Origin: Ceratodon purpureus
Lineage: Eukaryota > Streptophyta > Bryopsida > Pseudoditrichales > Ditrichaceae
DNA: 64,000 bases
Assembly: GCA_014871385.1 (NCBI GenBank)
Contig: CM026422.1
Coordinates: 18,468,096 to 18,532,095, forward strand
Direction of reading: 5' to 3'
Shown here one piece after another: positions 48,382-58,037 of the stretch (positions are counted from its first letter, which is position 1; each line of letters opens with the position of its first letter). The notes under the pieces were generated by a model. It ran no database searches. It saw nothing but the letters and a program-made list of their open reading frames with translations, and was not told where the DNA came from. The translations under genes were made by a program, and so were the position numbers.

Positions 48382-48606
48382 CTCAGCGGACCGCCGATGG
48401 ATGGAGACCACAGATGAACAGTGTCATTGTACATGAATACCACAGAATATGGAATGCAAAACTAGACATCGAGATGTGCATGGGCGGAATTTGCCAGTGA
48501 TGGATATATGAACCCGAAGATTGCGACATATAATGCAGAATAAGAGTTACAATGAATACTTTAAAAAATATCATGTTGATTCAAGTAATGAAATGTACAA
48601 TACAGA

Positions 48607-48623
48607 GTCGGCGACCCGCCGAT
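48607..48623. repeat. 17-bp palindrome copy, intergenic
   Basis: GTCGGCGACCCGCCGAT, one of the leftmost members of the family. It lies downstream of the NIF-like gene ending at 48910, as does the copy at 48827-48843. Confidence 0.85.
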
Positions 48624-48909
48624 AATAGAACCAGTAAACTAACTAGTCCCGTAGCACTTTGAGTCCTGAAGTCCTACAACATTAAGTCTACACCCAGCAC
48701 TATGTACCAAGTTCACGTAAATCCTATCACATTATAACCTACTCTGAAAACTATTTCCCTGAAAGCATAGCCGTAAGGTCAATGAGTAAATCATATATTT
48801 GAAGGCCGCACAAACGGGTCGACCAAGTCGGCGGGCAGCCGATGGAAGGTGTTCTGTTGGTCAGGAGGAGGGAAGAAGTGCAAATTGGAGGCGAAAAAGT
48901 CCGCCTAAC

Positions 48910-49587
48910 TCAGTCCCAGCAAACTTCAGTCCAGTCCACTCGTGCACGTCCAAACTTTCTCGCAGCTTCAATTGCCCAGTGCACTTGCCCCGGCCTACAC
49001 GCCTGCGCCATATACTCCGGTACAGATCCGAACTTGTGCAAGGGATAAACCAGAGGAAGGATATCTGTAGCAATGTTAGGTATAACGCCGTCATCGTTCG
49101 GAAAGTTTAGATGACCCTGAAAAGGCCAAGGAATGTAGCACATACAGTTTGGTGTCCTCCTCAATGACCTCGGGTCAACATCCACAAATAGCACCTGATC
49201 TAGTTTGCAGACGTTTCTAGACTGTACCTTGGAGCAAACTTGACCTAACGTCTTATAACTCCAGGGGAAATTCTCCCGGTCGATAAGGTCACTTCTGCTA
49301 TACACGAAGGACAACCTCTCCATTACACCGGCCGGCAGAATATGTGTGAGTAAAGGCTTCAGTTCTCCCAAGGGCATCTTCGACCACAGACCAACATGGA
49401 AATGCAAGAAAAGCATGTCGAAAAGCTTCTTCAAACCTGGGCGCTTTACTACATTCCGATGCGTATCCCATGGCAAAGCCTCTATCCTGGGATCCACATA
49501 GCAGAGAAGGCCATTGACGCATAGGACAATACATTTCTTGACATGATGAGGTGGACCGTGAAGGCATTTGAAATAAAACGAGGAACC
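48910..49587 (-). CDS. NIF/FCP1-like HAD protein, third copy, catalytically degenerate (5' exon unresolved)
   Basis: The exon opens after a strong acceptor (CATATTCTTCAG, exon from 49587) and encodes 225 residues to a stop at 48910. The HAD layout is recognisable: motif I region KKCIVLCVNGLLCY, RPGLKKLFDMLFLHFHVGLW for the helix and motif II strand, and DQVLFVDVDPRSL for motif III. The nucleophile Asp of motif I is Cys and the second Asp is Asn, so it should lack phosphatase activity. An upstream exon must supply the start codon; the region 49600-49800 has several splice-like signals but I could not settle it. It is third in a same-strand row with the genes at 49878 and 51233. Confidence 0.65.
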   Translation of the reverse strand, partial: GSSFYFKCLHGPPHHVKKCIVLCVNGLLCYVDPRIEALPWDTHRNVVKRPGLKKLFDMLFLHFHVGLWSKMPLGELKPLLTHILPAGVMERLSFVYSRSDLIDRENFPWSYKTLGQVCSKVQSRNVCKLDQVLFVDVDPRSLRRTPNCMCYIPWPFQGHLNFPNDDGVIPNIATDILPLVYPLHKFGSVPEYMAQACRPGQVHWAIEAARKFGRARVDWTEVCWD

Positions 49588-49877
49588 CTGAAGAATATGA
49601 AATGCAATCAGTGAAGGAAATCAAAGAACAGGACGAAGTATATGAAAGAAATGGACTACATTCAAAGTCGTCGATGCATTGAAGAAACCTCAAAGGTAAA
49701 TGTGCAGCAAGTGAAATGTCATGCACGCATCTACAAAAAGAAGTACCGAATTGCAGCACTGGAAACAATTGTGTGGTGCAGGGAAGTTCAGAAAGGGAAC
49801 AGTCTTAGCGTATTAAACTAAAGAGTGCAGAGTATCATATGTGATTTTTAAAACTAGTGGCGCCGATGATGTAGGCT

Positions 49878-50975
49878 CTAATCAGTCGGCTGCCCGCCGA
49901 CGATGGAACTACCAGGGGCCTCCGGAGGACAAGGTAAATTCACAAACCAAGATCCAGGATCACCCGGGACGTCGAACCCGCATGCATGAGAAGGAATAAC
50001 CTCCCTATACTTCTGGTATTCGCGAGATTCTGGAAAAAGACGTGGCTTCCCCACGCTAGAATTCCTCCTACAATACTCCTGGACATCCAATCCAGACTGC
50101 TTAAGTCCTGCAAGGAATGGTGTAACTACCCTAGTTAAATAGGGATTGGGGGTGGGTTGAGGTTCTTTGCACTCTGCAGAGTCCCAGAAAAAAGAATTAG
50201 GATGGACAGCGCTAAATGGATGATTAAGTACATTCCTATAAGGGCGGTCGTCTACCAGTAGGGTATTCTGGACAGTGGCACCTGATCGAGCCAGTAGCCT
50301 AGTGTCGCAGAAAAGTCTATCCAGACGCTTCAACAAGTACTCCCGTTTCCCATGCGGATTAGTCCTTGTTGAGATATCACACCAGAATCCTGGAAGGCGT
50401 CTGTAATTGCTCCTGAGCAAGGGATGAATGGCTAACAGCTTCTGGAAGTGACGATCGAGATTCTTTTCAGAAACCGTGGACCAAAAGACTACCTCGAAAT
50501 TCGCCGTGCAGAACTCTAGAAATGAAAGAAGTCCTGGTCTAGCCCGGATATGAATTTTTGTCTTCTGGTCATCACCGATATACCCGTGGTGCTCCGCGAT
50601 GAGCAATCCCTTAATGTCAAGGACAAGGTAGTATCGTTGGAGAGGTACCTCAATATTACGCGCAATAATATCAGTGCTGACACTGACGGAATCATCGCGC
50701 GGGGAACCGGTGCGCGGGATCGCGACGTTGGTCTCGACGAACGAGGTGGAAGCCATCGCACACCGGCCAGAGCTATGTGCAGCAGACAGCGTCGGCGGCC
50801 CGCCGACTGGATAGTCGTACTCGTCCTCCCCATCACTTTCATTCTCGGCTTCCGCTCCCGGAGACTCTTCTCTGAGAGCATCACCATCAGGAGATGTTGG
50901 GTACTCCTCCAAGAGCATACTAAGAAAGGAAGGTCCCTGGTGCACTTTAATTTCAGCGTCATCCTCCAGTGACTC
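49878..50975 (-). CDS. NIF/FCP1-like HAD protein, second copy (5' exon unresolved)
   Basis: The frame is open from 50993, but an acceptor-like tract (TCATTTTTCAG) just before 50975 suggests that the coding exon starts there and that an upstream exon holds the ATG. There are about 365 residues. An acidic, Ser-rich N-terminal third is followed by a HAD/NIF domain: motif I VLDIKGLL (first Asp kept, second Asp replaced by Lys), RPGLLSFLEFCTANFEVVFW, and motif III TLLVDDRPYRN. Two copies of the 17-bp palindrome lie in the coding sequence, both read Val-Gly-Gly-X-Pro-Thr: at 50791-50807 in the acidic region and at 49885-49901 as the last residues before the stop. The family acts on phospho-Ser of RNA polymerase II CTD and similar targets; this copy may not be active. 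Confidence 0.75.
   Translation of the reverse strand, partial: ESLEDDAEIKVHQGPSFLSMLLEEYPTSPDGDALREESPGAEAENESDGEDEYDYPVGGPPTLSAAHSSGRCAMASTSFVETNVAIPRTGSPRDDSVSVSTDIIARNIEVPLQRYYLVLDIKGLLIAEHHGYIGDDQKTKIHIRARPGLLSFLEFCTANFEVVFWSTVSEKNLDRHFQKLLAIHPLLRSNYRRLPGFWCDISTRTNPHGKREYLLKRLDRLFCDTRLLARSGATVQNTLLVDDRPYRNVLNHPFSAVHPNSFFWDSAECKEPQPTPNPYLTRVVTPFLAGLKQSGLDVQEYCRRNSSVGKPRLFPESREYQKYREVIPSHACGFDVPGDPGSWFVNLPCPPEAPGSSIVGGQPTD
49885..49901. repeat. 17-bp palindrome copy, in frame at a protein C-terminus
   Basis: It encodes Val-Gly-Gly-Gln-Pro-Thr and then Asp-stop of the second NIF-like protein. Confidence 0.9.
50791..50807. repeat. 17-bp palindrome copy, in frame in coding sequence
   Basis: Perfect dyad form (GTCGGCGG-C-CCGCCGAC). 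It is read Val-Gly-Gly-Pro-Pro-Thr inside the acidic N-terminal region of the second NIF-like protein. Confidence 0.9.
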
Positions 50976-51175
50976 CTGAAAAATGAAGGACAAATTCCAA
51001 GAAAATTCCGGTGATCAATCGCATGCTCACAATTCATACTTGCTCTAGTGTACAAATGGAGACACAATAAGACACCCACGACAGAATACACAGTCTTGAC
51101 ACTGAGTTCCGTTCTCATATATTTAAAAGGAGGAAAACTTTATTTACTGTAAAAGTCTAAATACATGAAGATCCC

Positions 51176-51192
51176 ATCGGCTGTCAGCCGAC
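51176..51192. repeat. 17-bp palindrome copy between two NIF-like genes
   Basis: ATCGGCTGTCAGCCGAC, just downstream of the stop of the first NIF-like gene (51233). Confidence 0.9.
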
Positions 51193-51232
51193 TGAATCAT
51201 GTGCATGCTCTCTAAAACAGTTTCTACATCTA

Positions 51233-52033
51233 CTATGTTCTCTTTCGTTTAGGGCAATCAATGTGTGGAGAGAAGACACTATAAGCTTCATCCCCCGGAA
51301 AAAGACGACGCTGACCGAATTCGGAATGTTTCTGGCAGTACTCGGGCACGGGGAGTTTGGATTCTTTCAAACTGGTAAGCCAAGGAATCAATTCTCCAAG
51401 CAGATAATTCCTCTTACTTTCGGACTCCTTCGACTCGAAGGTATATGGTGTAGGGTGCACAGCGTTCCAAGGAGTGTTTGCCACATTCTTATAAGGGGAA
51501 TCATCAACCAAGAGAGTGTTAATTGAAGACGCCCCCGTCCCCTTCAGCCCGTCATCGAGGTCAAAGAGGGTCTGGAGTCTCTTCAAATAAAACTCCCTAC
51601 TAGCCTTATGTACGCAAGTCTCGCAGAAACTCTGGTCGAACTTGTAGCGCACTTCGGCATCTAGACGAGGACAGCGCTGCTGCAACGCTTTCCACAGAAT
51701 CTGAAACCTCTTTTCCTGAACGCAGCTCCAGAAGACCACCTCGAAATTGTCCAGGCAGAACTCTAGGAACCTCTCTAAACCCGGTCTAAGCTTAGTATTC
51801 CACCTAGTACCCTGCTTCGTCTGGACTAATAGCAGGCCGTTAATATCCAGAACAAGAAAGTACTTCAGCACTGGATCGTGTACCTGAGTACCAGCCTGTT
51901 CCGGGGCTATGTGAAGTGGATTCAGAGGTGGAGGTCCCTGCTCCAGAACTGCACTGGGTCTATCTTCGTGAAGTTTTCCATGGACTTCCTTGTCCGCGGA
52001 CTCTGGAGTGACAGAAAACGAAGCAGAGGACAA
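51233..52033 (-). CDS. NIF/FCP1-like HAD protein, first copy
   Basis: A complete single-exon ORF of 266 residues with its own ATG. Residues 1-55 are a low-complexity leader. Residues 58-250 are a HAD/NIF domain: motif I VLDINGLL with the nucleophile Asp at D63 kept but the second Asp replaced by Asn (N65); LRPGLERFLEFCLDNFEVVFW (82-102) with S103 as the motif II residue; and motif III TLLVDDSPYKN with D177 and D178. The tail CPKRKRT is basic. It is the best preserved of three tandem copies. Loss of the DxD acid/base residue leaves activity uncertain, though plant proteins of this group often read D-x-N-G-L-L (recollection, not checked). Likely nuclear, on the phospho-protein side of transcription. 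Confidence 0.8.
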   Translation of the reverse strand: MSSASFSVTPESADKEVHGKLHEDRPSAVLEQGPPPLNPLHIAPEQAGTQVHDPVLKYFLVLDINGLLLVQTKQGTRWNTKLRPGLERFLEFCLDNFEVVFWSCVQEKRFQILWKALQQRCPRLDAEVRYKFDQSFCETCVHKASREFYLKRLQTLFDLDDGLKGTGASSINTLLVDDSPYKNVANTPWNAVHPTPYTFESKESESKRNYLLGELIPWLTSLKESKLPVPEYCQKHSEFGQRRLFPGDEAYSVFSPHIDCPKRKRT

Positions 52034-52053
52034 ACGTGACGGTTAGGATGACG

Positions 52054-52070
52054 GTCGGCGGACAGCCGAC
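52054..52070. repeat. 17-bp palindrome copy between ParB-like and NIF-like genes
   Basis: GTCGGCGGACAGCCGAC, 21 bp upstream of the first NIF-like start codon and 165 bp downstream of the ParB-like gene's stop. Confidence 0.9.
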
Positions 52071-52234
52071 TTGCAAGCAACATTATTTGAAAAAAGGGAA
52101 AGCGTACAACTTGGCATTTACCGAAAATTTATTCATACTTGGCAGTACAAACATCTAACACAATCCTAGAGCCCGATCACTACACTAAATTATCAATGCA
52201 GGCATTTAAAAGATGGACTGGGCCACCGCCTGAT

Positions 52235-55200
52235 TCACTGACCTCCACCTTTGTGCTTCTTCGGCCTAGGCTCCCGTTTGGATGGCCGCACAGGTGACAG
52301 AACGTCCTGTGGAGCGTCCACATTTTTGGGACTCATGTGCTCTTCCCCAGATGTGCCCTTCTTGGAGGAAGTCTTCTTCGAAGCAGCCTTCCGTTTGCCC
52401 TTCCCAGAGGACTCCTCCCCTTCCTGAACCCCTGAGGAATCACGGGATAAGTTACCCACAAGAGAGGAATCCTGCGTAGTACCATCGGTCTTACTTCTCT
52501 TCATTGATCGTGTATACACCAGAGGGTTCTCATCCGGGCCAATCATCCGAGTTGCGCCCTTCACACCTTGCGTGACGAATGCGATTGACTTCCCTGTCAA
52601 CTTGGTCTTGGCAGAGGGGTTAGATGAGGTTTGCTCGTCTGCCGTCGGCTGCCCGCCGACGGCAGCAGGAGGAACATGCCCTTCAATGCTCACTGCAGGC
52701 TCTTGGGTTGGCTTCTGGACACGGCGAACCACTTCATCGTCAGGCCTCGATGCTAGAGGAACCTGCATATTCTTTGGACGCCCCGCCTGGTCTAAATCAC
52801 GTTCTGGCTCGGCGGGAGGAGTCCCCTGCTCTTGAAATGTAGGAGAAATAACACCGAAGCTCAGGGAGTCAGTTCCGGTCTCCCGTAGAACTTGCGACAG
52901 CGGTGGGTTCACGTAACGAGGATTCGATTCTTCCAGTGGTAATTCGTCGGGTTCTGGTTCATAGTCTAAGTCCTCCGTGTCTTGCTCCTCTACCTCTGCA
53001 TCTCCACTTGGAATGCGAGCCTCAGCTTGGTCGTCCTCGTTTCTTGGCTGTTCCTCAGCATCTCCTGCTTCATCTTCAACGTCTGGGTCGGGTACATCTG
53101 GTGGCTCCTCGTCGACATCGTCGTCGGAGTCCAGAAAACTCTGTGAGCGAACCCCCGCAGTCTTCGCCGAACCCATACATCCACCCTTCCCGACCAAATG
53201 GGCCTCCTCCGCATTCACACCCAAGTCGGCAGCCGTGAGAGAGCCAGCCCTGCCTCTAGCAGAGGCGGGGACAGACGGCCCGGCCCCAGACTGCGTGGTC
53301 TGAACTGGAGCTTGGACGGGCACGTTATAGACGCCAGGAATGAACGTCATATTCCGAACCCGACAGTGCGCTTCGTATCTCTCTTCCTCGGTACGCACGA
53401 TCTCAATTACAGTCAAATGGTTTTTCTGCAGCAGAACAAGACGAAACGGTTAAGGACATCTTCTGCCCAAGAAACACGAAGGATTCAATCAGCGTCGGCT
53501 GCCAGCCGACGATCGGTGAGCAAACAGCGAAGGCACCAGAAGAGACTGCAGTAACTTACCAGAGCGAGGGCCGTGACGTTCCCCCCTCCCCAGCAATTGA
53601 TCACCCGAACGTCCTCAATCTGCATCGCTTTCTCCAGAAGAGATTGGAGGAAAGAGAAACTAGCGTGGCAGTGACCATTTGACCAATCCTCCCCAAGATG
53701 ATCTTCTCCTTCATCTACATAGGGAGGAAGCGGACGTTTCAAACCAGTGAAGTCTGAGAAGGTATTCCATGCATCCCCGGGCGTTGTTCTTGGATACATA
53801 ACGGACACATGAACCTTGGGTCTAGAGTCAATGAGAGAACTCCTTTGAAACCCGGCGGAACTATCAGGGAAGTAGTGCATAGTATGAACCGTCCACGAAT
53901 TAGTAGAAAGCCTTGACACGCCTTGAAGAGTGTGATTACACTCAGCATCGAGTAGCCACAAGGATGGGGTGACAAGCTTATTCACCTTAATTGTATCTAC
54001 CTCCCCATCCAGAATGACCTCCTCCTCCACCTCACGGTGAATCCTGTCAGCGACAGTTATAACGTGTTGTTGTCGCATGTTAGGCATCTCCTTTCCCGCT
54101 GGATCGTAGCCAAAGACCACGAACATCTCATACTGCGCCTTGTTGAAGGAGAATGCTCCGCGAACGTCAAGAGCTGTGCACACTTCACCCAGGTCCTCTG
54201 CAATCCGAACATCGAACTGTAGAGACGACTGCGAAGACTGGTCCACATCCGACTTACAGTATTTTTGCACAATGTCTTTGAAGAATTCTGGAGTTGGCCC
54301 TTGCAACGGCGTGAGCGGATGATTCCGTCCCTTAAGCCACTCCTTCCCCTCAGGACTATCTTCCAAGTCAGCCCGAATATTACTAACCATTGTATCATTG
54401 AACCCCTTCTCGACTTCAAGGGAATTCCAGTCATCCATGGTCCACTCAATCTGCTTCCCAGTCCCTGGTTTCCTCAGTGCAAAGCCCCTGTAAATACACA
54501 TGAGCTCGTTCCGGACAATATACTCGAATTTCACACGCTTACACCAATTCTCCACTGATGTTCCATCCCGTTGAACCACCTCTTTCCCAGTGACCTTGAC
54601 GTACACTTTAAGGTCCAGAATTTCCTTGGCCAGCCTCTTGCATTCGTGGTCCCGAAGACCGATCACGTACTGCATGTCGTTGAATGTTATGTCCCGGCGG
54701 GCTGGCTTTGGGGGAAATCCTGGTTTCAGACCGTCCTCCCCGATGATCCTCCCCTCCTCCCAGGCGTCGAACACCAGTTGCCACTCGTTGTATGTTTCAT
54801 CAGAAACGAAGACTAAGGGCAGCTTCAAGGTTTGGGACGTAGGGGTCTTTCCGAGAATCGGACTGAGGTACTCCTTGCAGAACTCCTGCAAGGAAGAAAA
54901 AAATGACATTGATAAAAAAATCCCACTTCGGCAATACGGAGAACCACTTGAGCGTCGGCTGTCCGCCGACGACTTTCAACTACTTCGAAACAACAGGAAA
55001 AGAGGAAGATGTGAATTACCTTCCATGCGCTGTAGTCATCTTTCTTGTCGATCCTCCCCCGCTCGATCCATTTGGCGCGCATCTTCGCCAGCTGGGACCT
55101 GAAACTTACTTCGGCGACTTTATCCTTCACCTCGATGTTTAATGCGTTAGAGACCTTTATGAGGGTATCCTTGTCATCAGAATATACAGGGATGATATCG

Positions 55201-57028
55201 TGGTTAAGGTAATACTGCCGCATAGGCGAGTCCAGTGGTTCCTTCTCTCCCAGTTCTCGACAAGCCTCAAACGTGTGCTGGCCCCCAATTATGTACCAGT
55301 GGATGCCCTCATCTTCATACCAAGGTACCTCCTTCTGTGTGCCGTCATCCTGTCTAAGTGAATACTTGATATTTAGGCCCATCCAAGGTCGAAGAAGTCC
55401 TTCCAAGCCTTTAAGCTTAACAATCTCGCCCGTCACTGGATCCTTTACTCTGGGGTCACCACTCATAGGAAGGCAGTACAGCTCGGGCTTCTTCCGGATT
55501 GCTCCAAGTCCTTTGTAGAAAAGACTTATCTGATCCTGCCTCTTCCTGAATATCGCTCTGTACTTGAATTCGTCGGGAGCTATGTGTATCCTGTTATATG
55601 GAATCTGACAAGGAAGGGCACGTTGCCCGTTGGGGAAGCAGTGCCCAAGTCCCTCCTCCAACGTCTGGTACATGGCAAGGACGTCGGTGTCCTTTGTTTT
55701 GGAAGTGAGATTGTTTGCGAGCATGAGAGCTTCCGCCACGGTCTGCTTCTTCTCTTCCTTCTTCCCACCTTTCTTCTTCGCACCCTCGCCCTCAGCAGCC
55801 GCTGCCTTTCCCTTCTTCCTTCTCGATGACTCCCCTGTCGTCTGTGTCTCTCCGGTCTCGGGGGTGACTGTACCAGTGCCCGCTTCTACAGCAGACTTGC
55901 GGCCGCCTCTTTTCTTTGCTGCAGGCTTAACCAAGTTCTTCGTCCTCTCTACCATCACTTTGTCCCCGAGCGAATCAATCACGTCGAGTATCTGATCAAC
56001 AGCTATGCTCTCACCCCTGCCCCAAGTAGCCGCATCCTGTACTTCTTTAGAGCACAAGTCGTCCATGCACTTCTCAACCGGAATTTCAACCGCGAAGCAG
56101 TCCACTGGTTGACCCTCCGCGACAGGAACCGATGCAAACACCAAGAACACGTAGCCTTCGTCATCGTCGCATTCCCTGGAACCAATAATCTCAAATCTTG
56201 GTCCACCTGCCATTTGCTTCTGACCTATTTTGGCCACGAAGCCCAGCGACATGGGAGTGTCACGCCAGGTGATGCCCCACTCCGTTATCCTCGAATCAGC
56301 GAGGAATGTCACCCTCGGTTTCAAGCCCCGTGCGAGTATTTCTACTTTAGGATCAACAACCTTGTCACAGAGCCAACGTAACCCATTCGGTTTTGCGGTG
56401 GAGGCGACCTTCGCCCTGCAAAATTAGAATCACAAGATTAGACCATCAGATTTTCACTCCATCGGCGGACAGCCGACGGGGGGAATAACCCATGTGAGAA
56501 AATAGAAAAATGAAGGACTCAGAAAGGGGTGGCGTCGGCGGTCAGCCGACGGAGGAACAACCCATGCGCCAGAACACAGAACATGAAGGGCAAACGAAGG
56601 GGTCACGGCGTCGGCGGACAGCCGACGGGAGGGACAAACTCATGCGAGAAAATAGAAACACGAAGGACAAAAGCAGGGGTGGCGTCGGCGGACAGCCGAC
56701 GGGAGGAACAAACTCATGCGAGAAAACAGAAACACGAAGGACAAAAGAAGGGGTGGCGTCGGCGGACAGCCGACGGGAGGGACAAACCCAGGCGAGAAAT
56801 TGAAAACTTGAAGGACTCAAGAAGGGGTGGCGTCGGCGGACAGCCGACGGGAGGGACAAACCCAGGCGAGAAATTGAAAACTTGAAGGACTCAAGAAGGG
56901 GTGGCGTCGGCGGACAGCCGACGGGAGGGACAAACCCAGGCGAGAAATTGAAAACTTGAAGGACTTAAGAAGGGGTGGCGTCGGCGGACAGCCGACTGGA
57001 CAACTTACCCACTCTCGGAGGCTGCCAT
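52235..57028 (-). CDS. Large ParB/sulfiredoxin-like protein, 1310 residues, four exons
   Basis: Exons 57028-57009, 56415-55020, 54885-53560 and 53425-52235; all phases agree, giving 1310 residues starting MAASESG. Residues 38-160 form an N-terminal globular region and 168-230 is Lys-rich. Residues about 275-470 look like the ParB/Srx fold: an NRIHI strand, then HWYIIGGQHTFEACREL (380-396), matching the GxxR/H-type G-G-Q-H-x-x-x-A motif, then DIIPVY. Residues 473-914 are a large unassigned region ending INCWGGGNVTALAL, which faintly recalls a SAM-binding glycine loop. Residues 915-1310 are acidic, then Lys-rich, probably disordered and nuclear. The palindrome is read in frame at residue 1170 (VGGQPT). 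All three introns contain the palindrome. Function is unknown; a DNA-binding or DNA-modifying role is inference. Confidence 0.8.
52644..52660. repeat. 17-bp palindrome copy, in frame in coding sequence
   Basis: It encodes Val-Gly-Gly-Gln-Pro-Thr (residues 1170-1175) of the ParB-like protein. Confidence 0.9.
53426..53559 (-). other. Intron 3 of ParB-like gene, 134 bp, carrying one palindrome
   Basis: GTAAGT donor and CTGCTGCAG acceptor. The palindrome (53494-53510) lies 49 nt after the donor end and 68 nt before the acceptor end, the same geometry as intron 2. The rest of the two introns does not look alike. Confidence 0.85.
54886..55019 (-). other. Intron 2 of ParB-like gene, 134 bp, carrying one palindrome
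   Basis: GTAATT donor and TTCCTTGCAG acceptor. The palindrome is at 54954-54970, with 49 nt on its donor side and 68 nt on its acceptor side. Confidence 0.85.
56416..57008 (-). other. Intron 1 of ParB-like gene, 593 bp, filled by a palindrome array
   Basis: GTAAGT donor and TTTTGCAG acceptor. Only 12 nt precede the first palindrome and 45 nt follow the last, so an intron with one palindrome would be 74 bp, equal to the array period. Confidence 0.85.
56461..56996. repeat. 74-bp tandem array, eight palindrome copies
   Basis: Palindromes start at 56461, 56534, 56610, 56684, 56758, 56832, 56906 and 56980 (spacings 73, 76, then 74 five times). Each unit is the palindrome plus a 57-bp spacer (with GGGACAAACC.. 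and ..GAAGGGGTGGC ends). The three copies nearest 56980 have almost identical spacers; the copies nearer 56461 diverge, so the array seems to have grown at the donor side of the intron. Confidence 0.95.
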
Positions 57029-58037
57029 GTCGTCGGCGGATGGCCTTTCACCGTCGGCGGATGATCCACGAACAGCAGCCGACGCGCGCAGGCGAAGGAG
57101 CCGACGCCCTCAACCCTAGCAGCCGACGCAGAAAAACCTAGCAGCCGACGCGACCTCTGCGGAGCGCTGAGAAGAGGACAAAAGAGAGCTGAGAAAGAGA
57201 AGGCTGGAAATGAGGAGGAAATGTCGGGGGTGGCGGGTGTATACCCTGCAGACCCCCACCTCCCGAGACTGAATCGTCACGCCCGATGGGTCATGACGTA
57301 TGGCTATGTACATACCATCCATGCATGGATGGTCATCCCTAACATCCGTCCCATCACGCCACGTAGGATGATGATGGGACGTCTTTAGACTTTTTTTCAA
57401 TCCGTCACCCAGTCATGATGGCCTGCGCATGTGATATGACAGCTGCTCCAATCGCCACGTTCAAATTCGTAATAATGAACCAACATTGTTCTGTGACGGC
57501 GGGGGCATCTCGCCGCCATGATGGGATCTTGATCTGTCCAAGGCGCGCAAAATTGAATTCGATTCTGGCGCCAATTTGTACTCCTGGGAATTCATAACTA
57601 ACCCCCCGTCAGATGCGCATACTTCATTCTATTTCTGTCATTGCACTTTCGATTCCCTCTGAGAGTGCTCCTGACGCACACGTTTCCTGAGAGGACCGTT
57701 TTTATTCCCGCATGTGCTTAACTGTCCCGCACCTTCTGTTGCCGTTTCTGTTCTCTTCGTCTATCGTTTCTAATTGGACGGTTGAGAGGAGTCTCTGATT
57801 GGACAGGTTAGGGACATCATACTGCTTCTCGACTCAGGTCCCCTGCAATTTCTGTCGGCGGACGTGTCCGTCATCGTCGGCGGATGCTATTTCTGTGCAC
57901 ACTCCGAGTCGTAGGATCCGCGTCGGCTGCCCGCCGAGTCGTCTTCGTTGTCGGCGGATACATTTTACTCCGTCGGCGGGGACACTTCCCGTCGACCCTG
58001 TCGGCTGTCCGCCGACGAGGTCTTCATCTCTTATCCA
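57029..58037. promoter_or_regulatory. Divergent promoter between ParB-like and DUF7869-like genes
   Basis: About 1.0 kb separates the two start codons. Both 5' leaders carry half sites or full sites of the palindrome: GTCGGCGGATG at 57032 and 57053 and several CAGCCGAC/GCCGACG half sites to 57150 on the left; half sites at 57854, 57876, 57950 and 57972 and full sites at 57922 and 58000 on the right. The middle (57.2-57.8 kb) lacks them. A telo-box-like AACCCTAG is near 57113. This arrangement suggests shared control of the two genes, possibly by a protein that binds the sites. Confidence 0.6.
57922..58016. repeat. Two full palindrome copies in the DUF7869-like 5' leader
   Basis: Sites at 57922-57938 and 58000-58016. 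The open frame runs through them in phases other than the Val-Gly phase used inside proteins, which supports placing the start codon after them, at 58038. Confidence 0.85.

Noticed and set aside
49298-49768. 156-codon minus frame upstream of the third NIF-like exon
   Set aside because: It is out of phase with the recognisable HAD sequence; the correct frame gives KKCIVLCVNGLLCY after an acceptor at 49587.
51043-51118. Exon 1 of the second NIF-like gene starting MRTELSVKTVYSV
   Set aside because: It looks like a signal peptide, but the only nearby donor (GCAA/GTATGA) does not join in phase with the acceptor at 50975.
56529-56885. Open frames reading through the 74-bp array (RRRTADGR-type repeats)
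   Set aside because: They exist because the palindrome and its spacer lack stops; the region is an intron of the minus-strand ParB-like gene.
56461-56996. CRISPR-like array (palindromic repeats with regular spacers)
   Set aside because: The spacers are copies of one another, there are no cas genes, and the array lies in a plant spliceosomal intron; it is a minisatellite built on the palindrome.
57948-58037. Start of the DUF7869-like protein at 57948
   Set aside because: The extra 30 residues are read through palindrome copies in phases not used in any confident coding copy; the ATG at 58038 just after them is a better start.
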